From Hydrogenophaga borbori (GTDB lineage Bacteria; Pseudomonadota; Gammaproteobacteria; Burkholderiales; Burkholderiaceae_C): a stretch of 64,000 nt of DNA. The stretch lies in NCBI RefSeq assembly GCF_003417535.1, contig NZ_QVLS01000012.1, positions 1-64,000 of the forward strand, read 5' to 3'. Both the position numbers and the translations under genes were made by a program. Each line of letters starts with the position of its first letter. The first letter of the stretch is position 1. Below are positions 7,620-19,212 of this stretch, piece after piece. The notes below the pieces were generated by a model. The model was given only the letters and a program-made list of their open reading frames with translations, was not told where the DNA came from and did not search any database.

Positions 7620-9368
7620 CTAGTTGTTGCCGATGCGGCCGTAGTTGGTGCGCAGCGGATCGACGTTGCCTTCGCCGCGCTGGCCGCCACCGCCACCCTT
7701 CTTGTTGTTGTTCTTCTTTTTGAACCGGTTGCTGGTGCGCATGGCGTCGATGCCGGTGCGCAGCGGGTCGGGCTGGCCGTTCGGGTTGGCCTGGCGCGGG
7801 CGCGGCTCGCGGATGCGCAGGCTGCCCAGGTGGGCGTTGGGGCCCGGCTGGCGCTCGTAGCCTTCCTCGCCCTCAGCGCGCGGCGGACGATCGCCGCGCG
7901 GCGGGCGCTGGCGCTGCTGACCATGGCCCTGACCGCCGCCACCCTGGCCTTGGTGCTGACCGCCCTGGCCGTTGCCCTGCGGGCGCGGGCCCTTGGCTTT
8001 TTGCCCCTGGCCCTGGCCACGCGGCTGGCCATCGCCCTGGCCGCGGCCACCGCGGCCTTGGCCCTGGCCCTGACCTTCGCTGGACTTCTTCTCGCGGATG
8101 CGCTGCACCATCTCCTGGCGCGCGGCCTTGGCCGCGGCGGCCATCACGTCGCGGCTGGGCGGCTTGCCCGCGCCGCCCCAGAGGGTCTGGCGGCCCATGG
8201 CGATGGGCTCGGCCTTCTCGCCGGGCTCGGGCATGTACTCGGCGAACATCTCCACCGGGATCTGCTGCTTGGTGAAGCGCTCGATCTCCATCATGAAACC
8301 TTCTTCGTCCAGGCTCACGAGGTTGACCGCCTGGCCTTCGCGGCCCGCGCGGCCGGTGCGGCCGATGCGGTGCACGTAGTCTTCGCAGATGTTGGGGATG
8401 TCGTAGTTGACGACGTGCGGCAGCTCATCGATGTCGATGCCGCGCGCGGCGATGTCGGTGGCCACCAGGGCACGGATCTCGCCGCTCTTGAAGCCGGCCA
8501 GTGCCTGGGTGCGCGCGCCCTGGCTCTTGTTGCCGTGCAGCGCCATGGCCGTGATGCCATTCTTGTTGAGGTAGTCGGCCACGTTGTTGGCGCCGAACTT
8601 GGTGCGGGTGAAGACCAGCACCTGGCTCCAGTTGTGCAGCTGGATGATGTGCACCAGCAGCGACTTCTTCTTGCCCCGGCCCACCGGGTGGATCACCTGG
8701 GTGATGCGCTGCACCGTGGTGTTGCGCGGCGTGACCTGGATGTGCTGCGGGTCCTTCAGCAGGCCTTGGGCCAGGTCGCGGATTTCGTCGCTGAAGGTGG
8801 CGGAGAACAACAGGCTCTGCTTGCTCTGGGGCAGCAGGGCCAGCACCTTCTTCACGTCGTGGATGAAGCCCATGTCGAGCATGCGGTCGGCCTCATCGAG
8901 CACGAGGATCTGCACGGCCGACAGGTCGAGGAAGCCCTGCTGCTGCAGGTCGAGCAGGCGGCCCGGCGTGGCCACCAGGATGTCCACGCCGCGCTTCATG
9001 GCATCGATCTGGGGGTTCATGCCCACGCCGCCGAACACCACGGTGGAAGACAGGTCCACGTGCTTGCCGTAGACGCGCACCGATTCCTCGACCTGGGCGG
9101 CGAGTTCGCGCGTGGGCGTGAGCACCAGGGCGCGGATGCCGATGCCGCCGAAGCGGTTGGCCGGGCGCTGGCCCTGGGAGAGGCGCTGCAGCATGGGCAG
9201 CGTGAAGGCGGCGGTCTTGCCGGTGCCGGTCTGGGCGCCGGCGAGCAGGTCGCGGCCCGCCAGCACGGCCGGAACGGCCTCCACCTGGATGGGGGTGGGC
9301 GTGTGGTACCCGTGCTCGTGCACGGCTTGCACGATGGCCGGGGCCAGGTTCAATTCTTCGAATGTCAT
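7620..9368 (-). CDS. rhlE: DEAD-box RNA helicase, RhlE type
   Basis: The chosen start is ATG 9368 (582 residues), where homology to DEAD-box proteins begins ([10 protein letters not shown], the F of the Q motif); the open frame upstream is a shadow. Helicase motifs appear in order: Q motif (TPTPIQ), motif I AQTGTGKT at 45-52, Ia [14 protein letters not shown] near 160, III SAT, and [12 protein letters not shown]. From about residue 450 the protein continues as a low-complexity tail rich in Gln, Gly, Arg and Pro, then a basic KKKNNNKKG segment: an RNA-binding tail usual in RhlE. Likely role: ATP-dependent RNA remodelling in ribosome assembly and RNA decay. A strongly structured region lies 34 bases upstream of the start. 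Confidence 0.9.
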   Translation of the reverse strand: MTFEELNLAPAIVQAVHEHGYHTPTPIQVEAVPAVLAGRDLLAGAQTGTGKTAAFTLPMLQRLSQGQRPANRFGGIGIRALVLTPTRELAAQVEESVRVYGKHVDLSSTVVFGGVGMNPQIDAMKRGVDILVATPGRLLDLQQQGFLDLSAVQILVLDEADRMLDMGFIHDVKKVLALLPQSKQSLLFSATFSDEIRDLAQGLLKDPQHIQVTPRNTTVQRITQVIHPVGRGKKKSLLVHIIQLHNWSQVLVFTRTKFGANNVADYLNKNGITAMALHGNKSQGARTQALAGFKSGEIRALVATDIAARGIDIDELPHVVNYDIPNICEDYVHRIGRTGRAGREGQAVNLVSLDEEGFMMEIERFTKQQIPVEMFAEYMPEPGEKAEPIAMGRQTLWGGAGKPPSRDVMAAAAKAARQEMVQRIREKKSSEGQGQGQGRGGRGQGDGQPRGQGQGQKAKGPRPQGNGQGGQHQGQGGGGQGHGQQRQRPPRGDRPPRAEGEEGYERQPGPNAHLGSLRIREPRPRQANPNGQPDPLRTGIDAMRTSNRFKKKNNNKKGGGGGQRGEGNVDPLRTNYGRIGNN

Positions 9369-9401
9369 TATGTGAATCTGCGCCCTTCCAGGGCGCTGGG
9401 G

Positions 9402-9458
9402 CATCGGCCACACGGGGGGCACCGCTCGGGTGCCGCCCCGCTCAGTCCGGGGCCGATG
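9402..9458 (-). promoter_or_regulatory. Structured leader in front of the RhlE helicase gene
   Basis: Outer arms CATCGGCC (9402-9409) and GGCCGATG (9451-9458) are perfectly complementary and enclose a strong inner hairpin whose core is GGCACC/GGTGCC (9418-9423 and 9429-9434), extended by G and C runs. It sits 34-90 bases before the helicase start codon, so it would be in the 5' untranslated RNA if the promoter is further upstream. A role in autoregulation by the helicase is inference. Confidence 0.45.
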
Positions 9459-9617
9459 GATTTCAAGGGGAGTTGGCGGTGTCCGCGCGGGAGGCACGCC
9501 CCAGCAGGCAGCTGGTGTCGGGCCAACTGACGTGCCCGAACGGCCGTATTGTCGCATGGGTCGATAATCCGTGGTTTCGCGCGACGCCTCGCGCTGCAAA
9601 TTTCCCACAGAAAGACC

Positions 9618-11275
<1,658 letters not shown>

Positions 11276-11279
<4 letters not shown>

Positions 11280-11836
11280 CCGAAGAGCAGGTCGTCGCCG
11301 CGACGCGGCACTGGATCGAGAAGGCCGTCATCGGCCTCAACCTGTGCCCGTTCGCGCGCGCCGTGTGGGTGAAGAACCAGGTGCGCATCGTGGTGAGCAC
11401 TGCGCGCCACGTCGACGGGCTGCTCGACGACCTGGACCGCGAGCTCGAGCTGCTCGCGGCCACGCCGCCCGAGCGGATCGACACCACGCTCATCGTCCAC
11501 CCCACGCTGTTCCCCGACTTCGAGGTCTTCAACGACTTCCTCGGCGTTGCCGACGAGGTGGTGGCCGAGCACGACCTGGAGGGCGTGATCCAGGTCGCCA
11601 GCTTCCACCCCGACTACCGCTTCGAGGGCACCGAGCCCGACGACATCACGAACGCCACCAACCGCGCGCCGTTCCCCACGCTGCACCTGCTGCGCGAGGA
11701 CAGCGTGGCCCGCGCCGTGGCCAGCGAGGGCGGCGACGCGGACGCCATCGTGGCCCGCAACATGGAAACCCTGCGCCGCCTCGGGCCTGAGGGCTGGCGC
11801 GAGCTGCTGTCGGCGCCGGGCGACACCAAGGCCTGA
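11276..11836 (+). CDS. DUF1415 family protein
   Basis: GTG at 11276 overlaps the ettA TGA and gives 186 residues starting [20 protein letters not shown]; the longer frame upstream is a shadow of ettA. The sequence matches the DUF1415 family of proteobacterial cytosolic proteins: LNLCPFA near residue 20, a conserved [10 protein letters not shown] segment, and [12 protein letters not shown] followed by [13 protein letters not shown]. Conserved Cys, His, Asp and Arg residues suggest an enzyme, but no activity is established to my knowledge. Translational coupling to ettA suggests shared expression, not necessarily shared function. Confidence 0.8.
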
Positions 11837-11926
11837 ATTGCCGGGCCGGGCTGGCCTTTTCCACCCTTTTGGGACGATGGTTCGCGGGGCACAATGCCCC
11901 CGCCGTTCGTCGTCGATGCTTTTGCC

Positions 11927-13990
11927 ATGCCCAATTCCCCGCTCCCGGCCCTTGACCTCTGCCTGAAGGAGGCACTGGACCAGTGCCGGCAATGGATCCC
12001 CGCCTGGATCGACCGCGTACACGGCCTGCTGCGCGAGCGGGAGCTGGCGCAGACCCAGGTCCACGAGCGCCAGGCCCTGCTGGAGGCCCACCAGTCGGTG
12101 CACCGCCAGCGCGACGCGGTGGCCCGCCACTGGCTGTCCGCCTTGGCCGACCGGCTGGAGCAGGCCCCGGCCGCGAGCGCGCAGGCGCGCAAGCCCGCGC
12201 TCAGCCTGGACGAACTCGAACTCATGGGCGATGACCAGGTGCATGAGCGCGTGGAGATCGCCCGCGCCCAGCAGACGGCCATGCTGTCGGCCGACGACGC
12301 CTTCAACGAATTCACCGCGCGCCTGTCCACCGCCCAGGGCTTCAAGGTGGTCAACGCCGAGCTCAACCCGCTGCGCGTGCAGGTGTTCGTCGAAACCCTG
12401 CTGTCCTCGCTGAAGGGCCTGGACGTGACGCCCGCCGCGCGCGCCCGCTGGCTGCGCGTGGGCGCCACGCCGCTGGGTGAATCGCTCGACGTGCTCTACC
12501 GCCACCTGAGCGCCTGGCTCAACGCCCAGGGCGTGCAGCCGGCCGGCTACGCGGTCGTCATGGCGCCCGAGTCGCGCGCCGTGGTCGAGGAAGAGCTCAT
12601 GGGCCAGGACCTGCTCGAAGGCCCGATGAGCGACCAGGAGGCCCTGCTCACGCTGGACCACCTGCACCGCCTGTTGGTGGGCGACACCGAAGGCGGCGAG
12701 GGCGCGCGCCGCGCCAACGACGCCATGACCCGCGCCCTGGCCGGCGAGGTGGTGACGCTGATGATGCAGCGCATCGCCACCGACAAGCGCCTGCTCAAGC
12801 CGGTGCGCGGCCACCTGCAGGAAATGAAGCCGGCGCTGCTGGAGCTCGCCACGAGCAACCCGCGCTTCTTCGCCGACCGCAACAACCCCGCGCGGCGCCT
12901 GCTCGATGCCGTGACCGCGCGCAGCCTGGCCTTCACCAGCGAACAGGACGAGGGCTACAGCGGCTTCCTGCAGGAGCTGCGGCATGTGGTGTACGAACTG
13001 CGCCGCCCCGGCAAGACCGACCTGGCCGATCGCTTCCCCACGCTGCTCGACCAGCTGCGCCAGTCCGAGGACCGCGCCGTGCCGCGCGGCGAGCGCGAGG
13101 CGCGCGGCCGCGCCGTGCAGACCCTGGTGAAGGTGGAGCAGCGCAAGCTGCTGGCCGAGAAGATCGCCAACGAATTCCGTGCCCGGCCCGATTACCCCAG
13201 GACGCCGGGCCCGGTGCGCCGCTTCCTGACCGGCGTGTGGGCGCAGGTGGTGGCCAAGGCGCGCATCGACGAGGCCGACAACCCGCCGCTCACCTCCGGC
13301 GACCCCACCTCCAAGCGCTACGTCGACATCCTGTCCGATCTGCTGTGGTCCAGCCAGCTGGCGCTGGCCAGCCAGAACCGGCCGCGCCTGGTGCGCATCA
13401 TCCCGCCGGTGCTGCGCACCCTGCGCGAAGGCCTGGACGCCATCGACTACCCGCGCGACAAGGTCGAGGCCTTCTTCCAGACCCTCATGGGCCTGCACGA
13501 GGCTGCCTACAAGACCCAGCGCAGCAGCGAGGCCGCACCCGCGCCGACCGAGGTCGACGCCAGCGTGTTCAACCCCGACGACGCCGAGCTGTGGATGCGC
13601 CAGCACGAGGCGAAGGCCACCAACTTCTACGACGACTCGCTGCCCGAGACCACGCAGCCCGGCTTCGCGGCCACGCAGCCCATGCAGCGCGAATGGGTCG
13701 ACATCAAGGCCGGGATGGTGTTGCGCGATGCCACCTCGCTCGCGGTGGGCAGCTGGTTCGACCTGTACCAGGAAGGCCAGGCGCTGCGCGTGCAGCTCAC
13801 CTGGGCCAGCCCGCACGGCACGCTGTTCCTGTTCGGCACCGCCTCGGGCAAGTCCATGTCCATGACGCGCCGCGGCGTGGACCGCCTGATCGAGCAGGAC
13901 AAGCTGCGCGTGGTGGCCGACCACAGCGTGGTCGACGAGGCGCTGGACGCGGTGGCCCAGCAGGCCCTCAAGAACTCGGGCAAGCGTTAG
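11927..13990 (+). CDS. Large DUF1631 family protein
   Basis: ATG 11927 gives 687 residues (MPNSPLPALDLCLKEALDQC); an upstream in-frame ATG at 11894 would add 11 residues without clear benefit. The whole length resembles the DUF1631 family of large, mostly helical cytosolic proteins common in Burkholderiales and Pseudomonas. Visible blocks are an N-terminal helical part, a central RIATDKRLLKPVRGHLQEM segment, and a C-terminal beta-rich part (DIKAGMVLRDATSLAVG) followed by FLFGTASGKSMSMTRRGVD. No catalytic motif is evident and the family function is unknown. It stands alone between ettA-DUF1415 and the convergent TAXI-protein gene, with a 3-base overlap or abutment at 13987-13990. Confidence 0.75.
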   Translation: MPNSPLPALDLCLKEALDQCRQWIPAWIDRVHGLLRERELAQTQVHERQALLEAHQSVHRQRDAVARHWLSALADRLEQAPAASAQARKPALSLDELELMGDDQVHERVEIARAQQTAMLSADDAFNEFTARLSTAQGFKVVNAELNPLRVQVFVETLLSSLKGLDVTPAARARWLRVGATPLGESLDVLYRHLSAWLNAQGVQPAGYAVVMAPESRAVVEEELMGQDLLEGPMSDQEALLTLDHLHRLLVGDTEGGEGARRANDAMTRALAGEVVTLMMQRIATDKRLLKPVRGHLQEMKPALLELATSNPRFFADRNNPARRLLDAVTARSLAFTSEQDEGYSGFLQELRHVVYELRRPGKTDLADRFPTLLDQLRQSEDRAVPRGEREARGRAVQTLVKVEQRKLLAEKIANEFRARPDYPRTPGPVRRFLTGVWAQVVAKARIDEADNPPLTSGDPTSKRYVDILSDLLWSSQLALASQNRPRLVRIIPPVLRTLREGLDAIDYPRDKVEAFFQTLMGLHEAAYKTQRSSEAAPAPTEVDASVFNPDDAELWMRQHEAKATNFYDDSLPETTQPGFAATQPMQREWVDIKAGMVLRDATSLAVGSWFDLYQEGQALRVQLTWASPHGTLFLFGTASGKSMSMTRRGVDRLIEQDKLRVVADHSVVDEALDAVAQQALKNSGKR

Positions 13991-15396
13991 TCGACGCGAT
14001 CCGCCGCCGCGCGGGCTGGCGTTCCCTCGTCCTGGGGGTCGCTGCCGCCGCTGTCCCGGCGGCGCAGCAGTTTCTTGCGCACCAGGTGGATGTTGTTGCG
14101 CAGCGCGTACAGCTCGTCGGTGTACGACAGCGGCACCACCACCTTCTCCACCTTGGCTTCCATGCCGTCGAGCTGCTCCAGCAGGTCGTCGGGCGTGGCG
14201 CTGCCCGACTCGGCGCGCTGCTCCACTTCGCGCAGCTCCGCGTACCAGCGGAACACGCGCGAGCGGATGCGAAAGGTGTAGAGCGGCGGCACGATGCGCG
14301 AGAGCGGCAGCGCCAGCGCGATGATCAGGCCCAGCGCCAGCCACATGCGCTCGACGACGCTGGCCGCCCAGAACGGCAGGTAGCGCTGCAGGAAGGGTAG
14401 GCCGCCTTTGTAGGCGCGCTCGGCCTCGCCCGCCGCGGGGAATTCGCTGTGCTCCAGATTGGGGTACTCGCGCGCGCGGTTGAACCAGCCGGCGCCGCTG
14501 TGCACCTCCATGGCCGTCTGCGCGAACAGCTGCAGGATGGCGGGGTGCGTGTCCGAGCGCGCCAGCAGCGAGGTGGTGGAGGCCACCAGGCGCACATTGC
14601 GCGGTGGCACGTTGCGCGCCAGGTCCACCATGCCCTGCGGCATGGTCACCGGCGTGAGGTAGCCGAAGCGGCGCGAATAGGCCTCGGCCTGGGCGAAGTC
14701 CAGCAGCTTCACGCCCGGGGTCTGCAGCAGCATCTGCACCATCAGCGATTCGGGCGCCGAGGCGAACACCACGGCGTCGAGCTGGCCGTCCAGGAAGGCC
14801 ACGGTGGCCGGGGTCTGCTCCAGCCGGCTCAGCGTGATCTGGCCGGGTTCGATGCGGTTGACCTCCAGCAGGCGGTTGAACAGGCGCGGCACGCCGCTGC
14901 CCGGCGTGCCGACGTTGACGCGCCAGCCCTTGAGCTCGGCCAGGTTGCGCACCGTGCCATCCCTGGGGCCGAGCTTGCGAGCCGCGGCCTCGCGGTAGAA
15001 CAGCCAGAGCGGCTCCACGAACAGGCTGCCCAGGGAGACGATGCTTTCGTCGTCGTCGTAGCCCATGTCGGCGGTGCCGCCTTGCACGAAGCCCAGCTCC
15101 ACCGTGCCTTCGCGCAGCCGGTCCAGGTTGTCGGCCGAGCCTTCGGTGCGCACCAGCTCCACCGTGATGCCGTGGCGCTTGAGTGCTTCGGCGTAGCGCT
15201 GGCCAAAGGTGTCGTAGGCGCTTTGCTCCGGCCCGGTGGCCAGCACCACCCGCGTGGGCGGGTTGGGCTTGAGCCACCACCAGGTGAAGGCCACCAGCGC
15301 GATGGTGATCAGCACGATGGGGCTGCCCGACAGCAGCATCTCCTTGAGCGAAATCAGCGTGTAGCGCAGGGTCTTGGGCATGATGGCCGCGAACAT
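13987..15396 (-). CDS. Membrane-anchored TAXI-type solute-binding protein
   Basis: ATG 15396 gives 469 residues; ATG 15381 ([15 protein letters not shown]) is equally possible and removes 5. The core matches TAXI-family TRAP solute receptors ([44 protein letters not shown]). Unlike usual exported receptors it has an uncleaved-looking N-terminal helix at about 22-42, a second helix near 350-373, and a ~95-residue charged cytoplasmic tail with a coiled-coil look. No TRAP permease gene is nearby. It may deliver a ligand to a distant transporter or act as a sensor; both are inference. It diverges from uppP across 112 bases. Confidence 0.8.
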   Translation of the reverse strand: MFAAIMPKTLRYTLISLKEMLLSGSPIVLITIALVAFTWWWLKPNPPTRVVLATGPEQSAYDTFGQRYAEALKRHGITVELVRTEGSADNLDRLREGTVELGFVQGGTADMGYDDDESIVSLGSLFVEPLWLFYREAAARKLGPRDGTVRNLAELKGWRVNVGTPGSGVPRLFNRLLEVNRIEPGQITLSRLEQTPATVAFLDGQLDAVVFASAPESLMVQMLLQTPGVKLLDFAQAEAYSRRFGYLTPVTMPQGMVDLARNVPPRNVRLVASTTSLLARSDTHPAILQLFAQTAMEVHSGAGWFNRAREYPNLEHSEFPAAGEAERAYKGGLPFLQRYLPFWAASVVERMWLALGLIIALALPLSRIVPPLYTFRIRSRVFRWYAELREVEQRAESGSATPDDLLEQLDGMEAKVEKVVVPLSYTDELYALRNNIHLVRKKLLRRRDSGGSDPQDEGTPARAAADRVD

Positions 15397-15508
15397 AGCA
15401 CGCGGCCGCGCGGGCGGCGGTTGCGCTTTGTTTCCCGCCGGCGGGCTGCGGCCGGCGCGCCACCTAGAATGCCCGGCTGCCCAACCGCGTTCTCCGAACC
15501 CCCACCGC

Positions 15509-16342
15509 ATGGACCCGATTCTGCTGATCAAGGCCGCCCTCATGGGCGTGGTCGAAGGCCTCACCGAATTTCTGCCCGTCTCTTCCACGGGCCACCTCAT
15601 CCTGGCGGGCCACCTGCTCGGCCTCACGGGCGAGAAGGTCAAGGTCTTCGAGGTCGTCATTCAGACCGGCGCCATCCTGGCGATCGTCTCGGTCTACGCC
15701 CAGCGCATCCTCGACACCCTGCGCGGCCTGCCCACGGGCGACGCGGTGGCGCGCCGTTTCACGGCCAACGTGCTGATCGGCTTCCTGCCGGCGGCGGTGC
15801 TGGGTTTCCTGTTCATCGGTGTCATCAAGGGCGTGCTGTTCCACCCCTTCGTGGTGGCGGCCGGCTTCATCGTCGGCGGCTTCATCATGCTCTGGGCCGA
15901 GGCGCGCCAGGCGCGCGGCGCGCCGGTGCGCGTGGACACCGTGGACGACGTGCGCTGGAGCGACGCGCTCAAGGTCGGCCTGATTCAGTGCGCGGCCCTG
16001 GTGCCGGGCGTGAGCCGCTCGGGCGCCACCATCATCGGGGGCATGCTGGTGGGTTACAGCCGGCGCGCGGCGACCGAGTTCAGCTTCTTCCTTGCGCTGC
16101 CGGTGCTGCTGGGCGCGGCCACGCTGGACCTCTACAAGAACCGCGAGCTGCTGTCCATGGCCGACCTGCCGTTCTTCGCCACTGGCCTCATCGTGTCCTG
16201 GCTGTCGGCCTGGGTGTGCGTGCGCTGGCTGCTGCGTTTCGTCTCCTCGCACACCTTCGTGCCCTTCGCCTGGTACCGCATAGCCTTCGGCGTGCTGATC
16301 GCGCTCACCGCCTGGGGCGGCTGGATCAACTGGACGGCCTGA
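15509..16342 (+). CDS. uppP: Undecaprenyl-diphosphate phosphatase UppP (BacA family)
   Basis: ATG 15509 gives 277 residues beginning [17 protein letters not shown]. This integral membrane phosphatase recycles undecaprenyl pyrophosphate to the monophosphate carrier needed for peptidoglycan and other wall polymers. The two family signatures are present: [15 protein letters not shown] near residues 16-30 with the conserved Glu and Ser residues, and [10 protein letters not shown] near residue 165-175. About seven or eight hydrophobic segments can be seen. Overproduction gives bacitracin resistance in relatives. The stop lies 1 base from the end of the convergent histidine kinase gene; the frame upstream of 15509 is not coding. 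Confidence 0.95.
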   Translation: MDPILLIKAALMGVVEGLTEFLPVSSTGHLILAGHLLGLTGEKVKVFEVVIQTGAILAIVSVYAQRILDTLRGLPTGDAVARRFTANVLIGFLPAAVLGFLFIGVIKGVLFHPFVVAAGFIVGGFIMLWAEARQARGAPVRVDTVDDVRWSDALKVGLIQCAALVPGVSRSGATIIGGMLVGYSRRAATEFSFFLALPVLLGAATLDLYKNRELLSMADLPFFATGLIVSWLSAWVCVRWLLRFVSSHTFVPFAWYRIAFGVLIALTAWGGWINWTA

Positions 16343-16343
16343 T

Positions 16344-18326
16344 TCAGGCCTGCGGCTGCAGCGTGAAGTAGAAGCGCGCGCCCTGGCCCGGCGCGCTCTC
16401 GGCGCGCAGCTCGCCGCCGTGGCGCAGCACGATGCGCCGCGCCGTGGCCAGGCCGATGCCCAGGCCGGCGAATTCCTGCGGCAGGTGCAGCCGCTGGAAG
16501 GGCTGGAACAGCTTGCCCGCGCGCGCCATGTCGAAGCCCGCGCCGTTGTCGGCCACCACGAACTCGCGCCGACCGTCGCGCTCCTGCATGTGCAGATGGA
16601 TGGCCGCCCGCTCGGTCTGGGCGCTGTACTTCCAGGCGTTGTGCAGCAGGTTCTGCAGCAGGGCTTCGATCAGTGGTTCGTCGGCCAGGGCCACCAGGCC
16701 CGGCTGCACCGACCACGTCACCTGGCGCTCGGGCGAGGTGGCCGCCAGCTCGCGCAGCTGCCGCGTGGCGATGGCCGACAGGTCCACCGGCGCGCGCTGC
16801 AGTTCGCCGCGCGCCATCTGCGACAGCTTGAGCAGGCCGTCGATGAGCTCGCCCATCTTCTTGCTCGCCTCGCGGATGCGCGCCAGGTGGCGGTGGCTTT
16901 CGGCCGGCAGCGCCGGGTTGTCTTCCTTCAAGGCCTGGGCGAAGCCGTTGATGATGCGCAGCGGCGAGCGCAGGTCGTGCGCGACCGCGTAGGAGTAGCT
17001 CTCCAGCTCGTCGTACGCGGCTTTCAGGGCCTGGGTGCGCTCGCGGATGCGCTCCTCCAGCGAGGCGTTGAGCTGCTGGATCTGCAGCTCCGCCCGCTTG
17101 TGCTCGGTGATGTCGAGCAACATGCCCAGGCCGTGGGTCACGCGGCCGGTGGCGTCGCGCTCGAACTCGGCCCGCACCGAGACCCAGCGCCAGTCGCCCG
17201 TGAGGTTGAGCTGGTACTGGATGTCGTAGGGCCGGCCGAGCCGGAAGGCGTCGGCCCAGGCCTGCTGCATGCGCTCGCGGTCGTCGGGGTGGGTGGCGGC
17301 CACCATGTCCAGGTCGCTGAACACCGAGCGTGGAATGCCCATGATCACGTGCGCGTTGCCCAGCGAGGTGAACTCGCGCCGCGCCGCGTCGTAGCGCCAG
17401 CCGGCCATCTGGGCCAGTTCCTGCGCCTGGGACAACAGCCGTTCGCTGGTGCGCAAGGCCTCCTCGGTGGCCTTGCGCTCGGTGATGTTCTGCACCACCG
17501 CGATCTCGTAATCGGGCGAGCCATCGGCCTTGCGGATCAGGGCGACCGACAGCAACACCCAGACGATGTGGCCGCGCTTGTGGAAGTAGCGCTTTTCCAT
17601 CGTGTAGTGGTCGGTTTCGCCGCGCAGCACGCGCTGCATCTGCGCCAGGTCGGCCGCCAGGTCGTCGGGGTGGGTGTAGTCCTTCCAGTGGGTGCGCGCC
17701 AGTTCCTCGCGCGTGTAGCCCAGCAGCTCGCAGTAGCTGCGGTTGATGCGGATCCAGCGGCCGTCGGGGTGGGTGTGCACCACGCCGGTGGCGCTGTTCT
17801 CGAAGGTGTCGAGCATGCGCTGGTGGCTGGCGCGGGCCTGCTCCATGCTGGCATGGAGCTCGCGCGTCTGGCGTTGCATCAGCGCGATGGCGCCCACCAC
17901 CACGAGTTGCGTGAGCAGGTGCCAGAAATTGAGCCAGAAGGCCTCGTGGGGGTCGCTGATGGCGAAGCTGAAATAAGGCTTCACCAGGAGGAAGTTGACC
18001 GCCGCCATGCCCAGCAGCGTGCTGAGCATGCCGATGCGAAAGCCCCCGTAGAGCGCGCAGACCGCGGCCGCCAGCGTGAGGGTAACGAAGCGCCCGCCGC
18101 TTTCTGCCGGCGCCAGTGCCACGCGCAGCCAGGTGGCGGCGGCGGTGAGCAGCACCGCCACGCCGATGCGCAGCCACCAGGGGTGGCGGTGCGGGTTCCA
18201 GGAGGTGAGCAGAAGGCGCAGCCGGCGCAAGGCCCGGGCGCTGGCGGTGTCGGGGGTGGCGTCGGCGGGCGGGGCGTCGTCGGTGGTCACGGCGGCGAGC
18301 ATATATCGATGGGGGGCCTCCACCAT
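16344..18326 (-). CDS. PAS-domain sensor histidine kinase with membrane-embedded N-terminus
   Basis: This 660-residue protein starts at ATG 18326 or ATG 18302. Residues ~45-155 hold three or four hydrophobic segments, with a KPYFSFAISDPHEAFW stretch typical of the DUF4118/KdpD-like sensor module. Two PAS domains with PAC ends follow (about 165-285 and 290-415, ending in NITERKATEE and DITEHKRAE). Then a coiled coil, HisKA with H in SYAVAHDLRSPLRIINGFA, and HATPase with the N box LLHNAWKYSA, DNGAGFDMARAGKLFQPF and GIGLAT. The kinase core belongs to the phytochrome-like HWE/HisKA group with the GFDMARA signature. No receiver protein is encoded beside it, so it is an orphan kinase; the signal is unknown. 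Confidence 0.88.
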   Translation of the reverse strand: MVEAPHRYMLAAVTTDDAPPADATPDTASARALRRLRLLLTSWNPHRHPWWLRIGVAVLLTAAATWLRVALAPAESGGRFVTLTLAAAVCALYGGFRIGMLSTLLGMAAVNFLLVKPYFSFAISDPHEAFWLNFWHLLTQLVVVGAIALMQRQTRELHASMEQARASHQRMLDTFENSATGVVHTHPDGRWIRINRSYCELLGYTREELARTHWKDYTHPDDLAADLAQMQRVLRGETDHYTMEKRYFHKRGHIVWVLLSVALIRKADGSPDYEIAVVQNITERKATEEALRTSERLLSQAQELAQMAGWRYDAARREFTSLGNAHVIMGIPRSVFSDLDMVAATHPDDRERMQQAWADAFRLGRPYDIQYQLNLTGDWRWVSVRAEFERDATGRVTHGLGMLLDITEHKRAELQIQQLNASLEERIRERTQALKAAYDELESYSYAVAHDLRSPLRIINGFAQALKEDNPALPAESHRHLARIREASKKMGELIDGLLKLSQMARGELQRAPVDLSAIATRQLRELAATSPERQVTWSVQPGLVALADEPLIEALLQNLLHNAWKYSAQTERAAIHLHMQERDGRREFVVADNGAGFDMARAGKLFQPFQRLHLPQEFAGLGIGLATARRIVLRHGGELRAESAPGQGARFYFTLQPQA

Positions 18327-18360
18327 CGGGGGCGATACGGGGGTGCTCCGGCGCCCTCGC

Positions 18361-19191
18361 TCAGGCCATCGCGGCCAGCAGCTCGTCGATGGCGGCGGCC
18401 GTTTCCTGGGGCCGCTCCATCGGGAACAGGTGCGAGCCTTCGATCAAGCGCTGGCGCGCCTCGCCACCGCGGCCCAGCACGCGGCGCGTCATGGCCATGC
18501 CCACCTGCTGCATTTCCTGCGAGCGGGTGCCGCCGATGAAGCCGACCGGGCAGCGCAGCGGGTGGCGGCGCAGCAGGCGGTCCAGGTTGTGGGGCAGTGT
18601 GTTGTAGATGGCCGTCTCGACCTCGCGGTCGAAATTCAGCACGCGCTGCGGGCCCTGGGGCGTGTCGGCGTCGTGCATGCCGTGCTCGATGTAGTCGCTC
18701 AGGCACTGAGGGTCCCAGTGCGCGAAGGCGCGTTTGTGGCGCAGGTGCTCCAGCGCGGAGGCCGCGTCGGGCCAGGCCTGGCGGCGCTTGCGGCTGATGC
18801 GCCCGGGCGAGACCGAGCCCACCAGCTGCGTGCGCTTGACCAGCTCCAGCGTGCGCGCCCGCCAGCCGCCCAGCAGCGGCGAATCGATCAGCAGCACGCC
18901 GCGCACGCGCTGGCCGCCCAGTTCGGGGTGGCGCGCCGCGCACATGAGGCTGAGGAAGCCGCCGAGCGAATGGCCCACCAGCCAGGGGGGCTGGCCCGTG
19001 CGCGCCACCTCGGCGGCGGCGAAGTCGGCGAGCTGCTGCACCAGGTGCGGCCAGTTGCTGGTGACCGGGTAGCGCGGGTCGTGGCCGAACTGCTCCACCG
19101 CGCGCACGGTGTGGCCGCGCGCGCGCAGCGAGCGGAACAGCGCCTGGTAGGTGCCCGCGGGAAAGCTGTTGGCGTGGGAGAAGACGATCAC
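18361..19191 (-). CDS. Alpha/beta hydrolase
   Basis: GTG 19191 gives 276 residues. The fold is an alpha/beta hydrolase: an oxyanion-type SHANSFPAGTYQALF at the N-terminus, a nucleophile elbow GHSLGG with S75, and a late His in EGSHLFPMERP that completes the catalytic triad. A central PVGFIGGTRSQEMQQVG segment carries the likely acid region. There is no signal peptide. The substrate is unknown; members with this pattern include esterases and lactonases. It follows the Anbu protease gene by 21 bases on the same strand and is probably the third gene of a mutS-anbu-hydrolase unit. Confidence 0.88.
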   Translation of the reverse strand: MIVFSHANSFPAGTYQALFRSLRARGHTVRAVEQFGHDPRYPVTSNWPHLVQQLADFAAAEVARTGQPPWLVGHSLGGFLSLMCAARHPELGGQRVRGVLLIDSPLLGGWRARTLELVKRTQLVGSVSPGRISRKRRQAWPDAASALEHLRHKRAFAHWDPQCLSDYIEHGMHDADTPQGPQRVLNFDREVETAIYNTLPHNLDRLLRRHPLRCPVGFIGGTRSQEMQQVGMAMTRRVLGRGGEARQRLIEGSHLFPMERPQETAAAIDELLAAMA

Positions 19192-19212
19192 GCCGGGTTC
19201 TCTCGCATCGCC

